From Coleofasciculus sp. S288 (GTDB lineage Bacteria > Cyanobacteriota > Cyanobacteriia > Cyanobacteriales > Coleofasciculaceae), in contig JAIUYC010000025.1 of assembly GCA_020216575.1 (NCBI GenBank), positions 1 to 12,290 on the forward strand: 12,290 nucleotides of DNA. The letters are read 5' to 3'. Shown in pieces: positions 6,935 through 12,290 of this stretch (position 1 is its first letter; every line of letters begins with the position of its first letter). A program made the translations under genes and the position numbers. Under the pieces are notes generated by a model that worked only from the letters and a program-made list of their open reading frames with translations, ran no database searches and had not been told where the DNA came from.

Positions 6935-6992
6935 GGTCATAGGTCATGGGTCATGGGTCATGGGTGAAGAACACAGGACAACTGACAACTGA
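6935..6992. repeat. Heptanucleotide repeats between cpcA and cpcC
   Basis: Four units of GGTCAT plus A or G (6935-6962, mostly GGTCATG) are followed by two of ACAACTG (6978-6991). The 7-bp period matches the short tandemly repeated repetitive sequences known from cyanobacterial genomes. The GGTCAT core recurs before cpcF and cpcG2. Confidence 0.85.
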
Positions 6993-7028
6993 CGAAGAAA
7001 AAAAGCTTGCTTGTTGGGAGAGAGAAAA

Positions 7029-7889
7029 ATGGCAATTACAGCAGCCGCTTCACGGCTGGGTACCGAAGCATTTAGTGATTCGCCGAGAGTAGAATTACGC
7101 CAACATGCTACGAAGGAAGACATCGAAGCAGTAATTCGTGCGGTTTATCGGCAAGTCTTGGGTAACGATTATCTGATGAAGTCCGAACGGCTCGTCAGCG
7201 CTGAATCGCTCCTGCGTGATGGAAATATTAGCGTGCGGGAATTTGTACGCAGTGTTGCGAAATCGGAACTCTACAAAACCAAGTTTTTCTACAACAATTT
7301 TCAAACCCGCTTTATTGAACTAAATTACAAACACCTGTTGGGGCGTGCGCCTTACGACGAGTCAGAGGTTGTTTTCCACCTCGACCTCTACCACGAAAAA
7401 GGATATGAAGCAGAAATCGATTCTTACATCGACTCTGTGGAATATACAGCCAATTTTGGTGACAGCATCGTCCCTTACTATCGCGGCTTTGCGACGCAAC
7501 CGGGGCAAAAAACCGTTGGCTTTAACCGGATGTTCAAACTGTATCGCGGTTATGCCAATAGCGATCGCGCCCAATCGGCTGGCAAATTGTCTCGCCTAGC
7601 CCGCGAACTGGCAACCAATAGTGCCTCTTCAATTGTTGGACCGTCTGGTAGTAACGAAAACTGGTCGTTCCAGGCATCTAACGATGTTGCTCCCAAGAAA
7701 GCACTCGGTAATGCCGTTGGTCAAGGCGATCGCGTTTATCGGATTGAAGTCACCAGCCTTCGCGGTCCTGGCTATCCAAAACTCCGCCGCAGCAGTACCG
7801 CTTATATCGTGCCTTATGAGCGGTTATCTGAAAAAATGCAGCAAATTCAGCGCCAAGGCGGAAGAATCGTTAGCATCACACCCGCATAA
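7029..7889 (+). CDS. cpcC: CpcC, phycocyanin-associated rod linker (about 33 kDa)
   Basis: This linker sits in the central cavity of phycocyanin hexamers, joins discs into rods and tunes energy transfer. The start at 7029 ([17 protein letters not shown]) matches the conserved linker N-terminus and has GGGAG at 7016-7020, 8 nt upstream; an upstream in-frame start at 7011 is less likely. The protein has 286 residues. A PBS-linker domain spans about 18-150 ([47 protein letters not shown]). After a flexible Ser/Asn-rich hinge (about 195-228) comes a CpcD-like domain (234-286; [39 protein letters not shown]). Only one cpcC is present here, whereas some cyanobacteria have two. Confidence 0.96.
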   Translation: MAITAAASRLGTEAFSDSPRVELRQHATKEDIEAVIRAVYRQVLGNDYLMKSERLVSAESLLRDGNISVREFVRSVAKSELYKTKFFYNNFQTRFIELNYKHLLGRAPYDESEVVFHLDLYHEKGYEAEIDSYIDSVEYTANFGDSIVPYYRGFATQPGQKTVGFNRMFKLYRGYANSDRAQSAGKLSRLARELATNSASSIVGPSGSNENWSFQASNDVAPKKALGNAVGQGDRVYRIEVTSLRGPGYPKLRRSSTAYIVPYERLSEKMQQIQRQGGRIVSITPA

Positions 7890-7894
7890 AATTC

Positions 7895-7951
7895 CAGATT
7901 TTAGATTTGCGTGACAGCATCCAATCTAAAATCTGAAATCCCAAGTCCCAA
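7895..7951. repeat. Perfect 13-bp inverted repeat and degenerate heptamers between cpcC and cpcD
   Basis: CAGATTTTAGATT (7895-7907) and AATCTAAAATCTG (7923-7935) form a perfect 13-bp stem with a 15-nt loop just after the cpcC stop. The right arm also begins a series of degenerate 7-bp units (ATCTAAA, ATCTGAA, ATCCCAA, GTCCCAA; 7924-7951). There is no clear T-run, so it is more likely a processing or stability element than a terminator. Confidence 0.75.
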
Positions 7952-7976
7952 ATTCAGCTCAGGAGGTTTTATCGCG

Positions 7977-8210
7977 ATGTTCGGTCAAACAGCAGTCGGT
8001 ACTGGTGGTCTCAACTCAGCAAGTAGCCGCATGTTTCGCTATGAAGTTGTAGGGTTACGGCAAAACGAACAAAACGACAAAAATAGCTACGAGATTCGCC
8101 AAAGCGGCAGCGTGTTCATCACGGTTCCCTACGCCCGGATGAACGAAGAAATGCAGCGGATTACCCGCATGGGTGGCAAAATCGTCAAGATCGAGCCGTT
8201 GTCTGCTTAA
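7977..8210 (+). CDS. cpcD: CpcD, small rod-capping linker
   Basis: The protein has 77 residues, within the normal CpcD range of about 70-90. CpcD caps the outer end of phycocyanin rods and limits their length. The sequence shows the CpcD fold signatures MFRYEVVGLRQN (about 19-30), SVFITVPYARMNEEMQRI and GGKIVKIEPL. It is homologous to the C-terminal domain of the preceding CpcC. The start at 7977 is chosen because AGGAGGT lies at 7961-7967, 9 nt upstream; an in-frame GTG at 7911 would fall in the spacer hairpin. Confidence 0.96.
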   Translation: MFGQTAVGTGGLNSASSRMFRYEVVGLRQNEQNDKNSYEIRQSGSVFITVPYARMNEEMQRITRMGGKIVKIEPLSA

Positions 8211-8273
8211 TCAGTACTCAAGCCCGTTTGCAAAAGCAACAGAAAAAAGCCAAAGATAAGGACTGACTGAGGA

Positions 8274-9095
8274 ATGCAGGATTTCAGTCAAGAAGCGCCA
8301 AACGAGGCGGCTGCCCCACCCCTGACCGTTGAAGAAGCACTTGCCAACCTACGTGGAGCGGACTTAAGTCTCCGCTATTACGCCGCTTGGTGGTTGGGCA
8401 AATTCCGAGTGTCAGAACCGGCAGTCGTGGATGCCTTGATTGAAGCCCTGGAGGACGAAGCTGACCGGACAGAAATGGGAGGATACCCTTTGCGGCGCAA
8501 TGCCGCTAGAGCGCTCGGCAAGCTGGGTGACCGACGCGCCGTACCGGGGTTAATCCGCTGTCTGGACTGTTCCGACTTTTACGTGCGAGAAGCCGCTGCT
8601 CAATCTCTGGAGATGTTGGGAGACCCAACCGCTATCCCCGCTCTGATGCCGCTCCTCGCTGATGGGGTTGCCGCCGCCGAACGAGTATCTGGACGCCCTC
8701 ACTTGGCTCAGCCTTGCGAAGCCGTGATGGAAGCCCTAGGGACTTTGAAAGCGACGGAGGCAATCCCATTGATTCAACCCTTCCTGAACCACCCCACAAA
8801 GCGAGTACAGTACGCGGCAACGCGAGCCATGTACCAGCTAACCGGGGAGGATAGTTATGGAAGACACCTAGTAGAAGCATTGCAAGGGACAGATGTCGTA
8901 CTGCGCCGGGTCGCTCTATCAGACCTCGGTGCAATGGGCTATCTACCCGCTGCCGAAGCGATCGCTAAAGCACCAGCAGAAAACAGCTTTAAGCTCATAG
9001 CGCTTAAAGGACTGCTGGAACATCAGACCGACTCGACTGAAGCCCTGTCGGAGGATGCCATCCAGGTGATGGATTTGATGGATGCCCTATTGTAG
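8274..9095 (+). CDS. cpcE: CpcE, phycocyanobilin lyase subunit
   Basis: CpcE acts with CpcF as a heterodimeric lyase that attaches phycocyanobilin to Cys84 of CpcA; related enzymes can also isomerise or remove bilin. The protein has 273 residues, the usual size. It is made of HEAT-like alpha-helical repeats, visible as recurrent stretches such as RRNAARALGKLGDRRAVPGL, VREAAAQSLEMLGDPTAIPA and VQYAATRAMYQLTG, with the conserved SLRYYAAWWLGKFR near residues 32-45. The ribosome binding site is modest (AAGGA, 8258-8262). It follows cpcD by 63 nt and precedes its partner cpcF. Confidence 0.95.
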   Translation: MQDFSQEAPNEAAAPPLTVEEALANLRGADLSLRYYAAWWLGKFRVSEPAVVDALIEALEDEADRTEMGGYPLRRNAARALGKLGDRRAVPGLIRCLDCSDFYVREAAAQSLEMLGDPTAIPALMPLLADGVAAAERVSGRPHLAQPCEAVMEALGTLKATEAIPLIQPFLNHPTKRVQYAATRAMYQLTGEDSYGRHLVEALQGTDVVLRRVALSDLGAMGYLPAAEAIAKAPAENSFKLIALKGLLEHQTDSTEALSEDAIQVMDLMDALL

Positions 9096-9147
9096 TTTTG
9101 TCAGGGGTCAATTGTGAGTGGTCAGTTGTCTTTTACGGCTACTGGCT

Positions 9148-9175
9148 AATGACCAATGACTCATCACCAATGACC
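9148..9175. repeat. Heptanucleotide repeats at the cpcF start
   Basis: Four 7-bp units lie head to tail: AATGACC, AATGACT, CATCACC, AATGACC. The main unit is the reverse complement of GGTCATT and so belongs to the GGTCAT family seen before cpcC and cpcG2. The likely cpcF ATG (9170-9172) is inside the last unit, and another in-frame ATG (9149) is in the first. Confidence 0.85.
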
Positions 9176-9814
9176 AACTCTGTCTACACTCAAGAACTCA
9201 TTCAGGCTGTCGAACAGGCGAATTCTGCGGAACGTCTGGTAGAAGCCGTTCGGGCTTTAGCCGCGTGTCACTCAGAAGAAGCCATTTCCACTCTAATTGC
9301 TGTCCTGGGCTACAACAATCCAGGGGCAGCAATAGTTGCCGTTGAGGGGTTAATTCGGTTTGGGGCAGCAGCCGTCGTGCCGTTGGTGGAACAGCTGGAT
9401 GATTACAACTACGGAGCCAGAGCGTATTCGATCCGAGCCTTAGCCGCGATCGCAGACCCCCGTGCTCTCGATGTCCTGGTTACCGCCGCTGCTAGCGACT
9501 TTGCTCCCAGCGTTCGCCGTGCTGCGGCTAAAGGAGTGGGAAATCTGCACTGGCATTTACTGGAGTCCGAACGGGTTACCGAAGCCCAAGCCAAGGTTTT
9601 ACAGACGCTTCTCCAGATTTCCGACGATGCTGATTGGGCAATTCGATATGCTGCCGTTGTGGGCTTGCAAGCCTTAGCAATCGGAGCAACAGAGATGGTT
9701 GGAGCAATCCAAAATCGGTTTGAGCAAATGCTGGCATCTGAGGCGGATAAAGCTGTGCGATCGCGAGTCTTGTTAGCCCAACAGCGATTGCAAGAGAGCA
9801 AGGTGTCAGGGTAG
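9170..9814 (+). CDS. cpcF: CpcF, phycocyanobilin lyase subunit
   Basis: CpcF is the partner of CpcE in the CpcA-specific lyase. From 9170 the protein has 214 residues and begins MTNSVYTQELIQAVEQANSA, a length and start usual for CpcF. HEAT-like repeats are visible, such as HSEEAISTLIAVLGYNNPGA, YSIRALAAIADPRALDVLV and VRRAAAKGVGNLHW, with the conserved DYNYGARAYSIRALA region. In-frame starts at 9149 (MTND) and 9098 (TTG) also exist, but their extra residues are encoded by spacer repeats. No strong ribosome binding site is seen at any of them, so translation may be weak or coupled to cpcE, whose stop lies 74 nt upstream. Confidence 0.93.
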   Translation: MTNSVYTQELIQAVEQANSAERLVEAVRALAACHSEEAISTLIAVLGYNNPGAAIVAVEGLIRFGAAAVVPLVEQLDDYNYGARAYSIRALAAIADPRALDVLVTAAASDFAPSVRRAAAKGVGNLHWHLLESERVTEAQAKVLQTLLQISDDADWAIRYAAVVGLQALAIGATEMVGAIQNRFEQMLASEADKAVRSRVLLAQQRLQESKVSG

Positions 9815-9905
9815 TACTGGGCCTTAGTGCGATCGTGTAGCGATAAAAGCAACCTTCTGCTACAACCTAGGTTTTTACCTTCACTCACACAAGAGAAAAC
9901 AATCG

Positions 9906-10736
9906 ATGTCAATTCCTCTGCTTGACTATACACTAAAGACTCAAAATCAGCGCGTTGAGGGCTATGAAGTTCCCGACGACGATGACCTTCAATATTACCG
10001 TTTCACTCCTAATAGTTCAGATTTCGAGGTAAAAGAAGTCATCTGGGCAGCTTACCGACAAATTTTCAGCGAACATTTAATTCTCGAAAAATATCGCCAA
10101 CCCTTCCTCGAATCTCAGCTAAAAAATCGGGCGATTTCCGTGCGAGAGTTTGTTCGGGGACTAGGAAAGACTGATGTCTATCGCACACAAGTTGCAGAAA
10201 CAAACGATAACTATCGATTAGTAGACATCACCTTCAAACGCTTCCTCGGACGCGCCACTTACGGCAAAGACGAGCAAATCGCCTGGTCAATTGTCATTGC
10301 CACCAAAGGGTTATCTGGCTTTATCGACGCGGTAGTTGATAGCGAAGAATATCGTCAAAACTTCGGTGACGACATTGTGCCATACCAGCGCCGCCGTTAC
10401 AAAGAGCGACCGTTTAACTTAGTCAACCCCCGCTACAGCGATTATTGGCGTGCTCGGCAGGTTTCCTACCAGGGTTCCTACTATCAAGTTAAACTCAGCG
10501 GTCAATCCGTCGAGCGGGGCGTTCGTCAAGCCATTCCCAGCAACTTCCTGACTATGGCTCGTAGTATTGCTCCGGGCGGGATGAACTATCAACGGACGAG
10601 CGATCGGGCAAGATCGTTGGCCAGCAGCAAGCCACTTCTCGATATGAGCCGTGAAGCCACTACGTCCCCCTCTTTTGTAAGTCGTACTCCCGTTGCTCTC
10701 CCCTACCGCTACCTTTACAAATCGCCCACAACTTGA
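9906..10736 (+). CDS. cpcG1: CpcG1, rod-core linker
   Basis: CpcG linkers anchor the base of phycocyanin rods to the allophycocyanin core. The protein has 276 residues and starts MSIPLLDYTLKTQNQRVEGY, the conserved CpcG N-terminus. The PBS-linker domain covers about 40-160 ([60 protein letters not shown]). A conserved RPFNLVNPRY follows near 168-177, then a diverged C-terminal region (about 185-276) that contacts the core. No C-terminal membrane helix is present, so this is not the CpcL type. The ribosome binding site is weak (AAGAGA about 10 nt before the ATG). A short inverted repeat (TGTAGC 9836-9841, GCTACA 9859-9864) lies in the cpcF-cpcG1 spacer. Confidence 0.95.
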   Translation: MSIPLLDYTLKTQNQRVEGYEVPDDDDLQYYRFTPNSSDFEVKEVIWAAYRQIFSEHLILEKYRQPFLESQLKNRAISVREFVRGLGKTDVYRTQVAETNDNYRLVDITFKRFLGRATYGKDEQIAWSIVIATKGLSGFIDAVVDSEEYRQNFGDDIVPYQRRRYKERPFNLVNPRYSDYWRARQVSYQGSYYQVKLSGQSVERGVRQAIPSNFLTMARSIAPGGMNYQRTSDRARSLASSKPLLDMSREATTSPSFVSRTPVALPYRYLYKSPTT

Positions 10737-10746
10737 TAAGGAACGT

Positions 10747-10811
10747 CGGTCATCGGTCATTGGTCATCGGTCTTCCCAATCACCAATTACCCATTACCAA
10801 TTACCCATTAC
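10747..10811. repeat. Two heptanucleotide repeat blocks between cpcG1 and cpcG2
   Basis: The first block is CGGTCAT, CGGTCAT, TGGTCAT, CGGTCTT (10747-10774). The second is CAATTAC, CCATTAC, CAATTAC, CCATTAC (10784-10811). Together they fill most of the 86-nt spacer and end 11 nt before the cpcG2 ATG, leaving little room for a normal ribosome binding site. Confidence 0.88.
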
Positions 10812-10822
10812 CAAAATTTACG

Positions 10823-11566
10823 ATGTCAATACCTCTACTCCAATACAAACCCTCGTCCCAAAACCAACGGGTTTCAGGTTACGAAGTCCCCAGCGAAGAT
10901 ACTCCCCGGATTTATCGCATTGAAGACTGCATCGATCAAAGTGATATCCAGGAGTTGATTTGGGCAGCGTATCGGCAAGTTTTCAGCGAACATTTAATCC
11001 TGGAATCCACTCGCCAGCCTAGCTTAGAGTCTCAGATGAAAAATCGTGCCATCACCGTGCGCGATTTTATTCGGGGTCTTACCAAGTCTGAGGCATTTTA
11101 CCGCCTAGTTGTTGAACCAAACTCCAATTATCGCGTTGTTGAACTGACGCTCAAGCGCCTCTTGGGTCGCGCCCCTTACAACAAAGACGAAGAGATTGCC
11201 TGGTCGATCAAAATTGCCACCCTCGGCTGGGATGGGTTTGTAGATGATCTAATTGATAGCCCAGAGTACCAGGAAAACTTTGGTGATAGCACTGTGCCTT
11301 ACCAGCGCCGTCGCTTCAAAGGCCGTCCTTTTAACCTGGTGACGCCTCGTTACGCTGGCTACTGGCGTGACAAACTCGAAACTGAACGCTACAAGTGGGG
11401 CGATGTCAACAACTTCTTGGATATGGCACGGAAAATCAGCCCGAGAACCGTCTCCTACAATGTAACCGTTGATACGTCTAAAATTAAGATTCCTGACACG
11501 ACACGGGAAGCCCCTCAAGGAATCCCCGTCTCGGTTAGCCCAGTGGCGAGTTTCCCCCTGCGGTAA
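10823..11566 (+). CDS. cpcG2: CpcG2, rod-core linker paralog
   Basis: The protein has 247 residues. The start at 10823 ([20 protein letters not shown]) matches its neighbour; in-frame codons upstream run through the spacer repeats and are not real. The PBS-linker domain is clear ([67 protein letters not shown]), followed by RPFNLVTPRYAGYWRDKLE. The C-terminal tail differs from CpcG1 and is about 30 residues shorter overall. It probably attaches rods at a different core site or in a different rod subset, as proposed for strains with several CpcG proteins. The number is positional, not an orthology claim; it is not the membrane-anchored CpcL that is called CpcG2 in Synechocystis. Confidence 0.94.
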   Translation: MSIPLLQYKPSSQNQRVSGYEVPSEDTPRIYRIEDCIDQSDIQELIWAAYRQVFSEHLILESTRQPSLESQMKNRAITVRDFIRGLTKSEAFYRLVVEPNSNYRVVELTLKRLLGRAPYNKDEEIAWSIKIATLGWDGFVDDLIDSPEYQENFGDSTVPYQRRRFKGRPFNLVTPRYAGYWRDKLETERYKWGDVNNFLDMARKISPRTVSYNVTVDTSKIKIPDTTREAPQGIPVSVSPVASFPLR

Positions 11567-11583
11567 TTTTGGCTGTCAGTTCT

Positions 11584-11670
11584 CAGATTTTCAGGGGTTC
11601 AACGTTTTGTTAGGGGGTCAAAATCATGGTCAAATTGGATTACAGCCATTAACAAAAACGCTGAAATCTG
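11584..11670. repeat. Bipartite inverted repeat between cpcG2 and cpcG3
   Basis: The outer arms are CAGATTTTCAG (11584-11594) and CTGAAATCTG (11661-11670); the inner arms are CGTTTTGTTA (11603-11612) and TAACAAAAACG (11650-11660). They would pair with one unpaired T or A in each arm, an 8-nt bulge on the left side and a 37-nt apical loop. It is probably an intercistronic mRNA structure; a terminator is unlikely because there is no T-run. Confidence 0.6.
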
Positions 11671-11710
11671 CTTCATCGTTTGTAAATACCTTTGAAGGGA
11701 GATTTTTCAC

Positions 11711-12290
11711 ATGGGATTGCCATTATTGCAATACAAGCCTAGCAGTCAAAATGTAAGGGTTCGTAGCTTTGGGGTCGCTGACCTAAACGAAGATACTCCC
11801 TACCTTTATCGTCTGGAAGACAGCAATTCTCCAGCTGAGATACTTGACCTGATTAATGCGGCGTATCGTCAAATCTTCAGCGAACATGCTGTTCTCCAAG
11901 TCAACCGTCAGAAAAACCTGGAATCCCAGCTAAAGAACCGGACGATTACAGTCCGCGACTTTATCCGGGGTCTGGCAAAGTCTGAGGCATTCTATAAGTT
12001 GGTCGTTGAGTGCAACGATAACTATCGGCTGGTTGAAGTGTGCGTCAAGCGCTTCCTGGGTCGCTATCCTTACAACAAAGAGGAAAAAATTGCTTGGTCA
12101 ATTAAGATTGGCACCAGCGGCTTCTACGGCTTTGTCGATGCTTTGATTGACAGCGACGAGTATAGCCAAGCGTTCGGGGATTACACCGTACCTTACCAGC
12201 GCAAGCGGATGGAAGGCCGTCCGATTAATCTGGTAACTCCCCGCTACGGCGAAGACTACCGCGAAATCGTCGGTACGGTTAAGACCGACT
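11711..12290 (+). CDS. cpcG3: CpcG3, rod-core linker paralog, cut by the window end
   Basis: An open frame runs from ATG 11711 to the last base, 193 codons with no stop. AAGGGAG at 11695-11701, 9 nt upstream, is a good ribosome binding site. It starts [20 protein letters not shown], like the other CpcG proteins. The PBS-linker domain is recognisable ([65 protein letters not shown]), followed by [16 protein letters not shown]. It is the most diverged of the three and has several extra Cys residues ([17 protein letters not shown]). The C-terminal region is outside the window, so a membrane-anchored form cannot be excluded. The number reflects position, not proven orthology. Confidence 0.93.
   Translation, partial: MGLPLLQYKPSSQNVRVRSFGVADLNEDTPYLYRLEDSNSPAEILDLINAAYRQIFSEHAVLQVNRQKNLESQLKNRTITVRDFIRGLAKSEAFYKLVVECNDNYRLVEVCVKRFLGRYPYNKEEKIAWSIKIGTSGFYGFVDALIDSDEYSQAFGDYTVPYQRKRMEGRPINLVTPRYGEDYREIVGTVKTD

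Noticed and set aside
6935..6992. Possible CRISPR-like array
   Set aside because: The units are 7 bp and contiguous, with no spacers; this is a short tandem repeat.
9409..9933. 174-codon minus-strand frame
   Set aside because: It is a shadow antisense to cpcF and the start of cpcG1, both clearly coding on the plus strand.

Overview
The window comes from a cyanobacterium, probably a filamentous one. It carries a phycocyanin rod operon (cpcB-A-C-D-E-F followed by three cpcG-type genes) and the cyanobacterial bicarbonate transporter pair sbtA/sbtB. The HIP1 octamer GCGATCGC occurs repeatedly (for example at 7-14, 2128-2135, 2228-2235 and 3039-3046), and heptanucleotide short tandem repeats sit in the spacers. 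Tandem cpcG copies are known mainly from filamentous strains; the genus cannot be named from sequence alone.

Region 1 (1-4203) is an accessory-looking island around a carbon-concentrating locus. An intact sbtA-sbtB operon lies on the minus strand (1862 down to 210) and ends at a strong bidirectional terminator (162-190). It is bracketed by debris of another sbt copy: an 88-bp sbtA fragment (39-126) on the left and a truncated, frame-disrupted sbtB start (4039-4139) on the right. Each lies at or near one arm of a 38-bp inverted repeat (1-38 and 4166-4203; 37 of 38 positions match) that looks like insertion-sequence ends. Between intact sbtA and the sbtB remnant lie a decayed leucine-rich-repeat gene (2278-3379; two in-frame TAG codons and one frameshift), a small possible membrane protein (3391-3636, minus) and a dyad-rich spacer.

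Region 2 (4204-5781) is AT-rich and mobile-element scarred. It holds an internally deleted ISL3-type transposase remnant (4429-4978, minus), two tracts of 9-bp tandem repeats, and a long leader with several dyads before cpcB.

Region 3 (5782-12290) is the cpc operon, all on the plus strand: cpcB and cpcA (phycocyanin subunits), a strong hairpin after cpcA (6856-6918), cpcC (rod linker), cpcD (rod cap), cpcE and cpcF (lyase that attaches phycocyanobilin to CpcA Cys84), then cpcG1, cpcG2 and a third cpcG truncated by the window end. Together they make, chromophorylate, stack and attach phycocyanin rods to the phycobilisome core. The spacers around cpcC, cpcD, cpcF and cpcG2 carry 7-bp tandem repeats, and the likely cpcF start codon lies inside one.

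I see no wholly new system. The least ordinary features are the heptapeptide-repeat expansion in the SbtA cytoplasmic loop, the split remnants of a second sbt copy next to inverted repeats, and the repeat invasion of the cpc spacers. No tRNA, rRNA or CRISPR array was recognised. All comparisons were made by eye.
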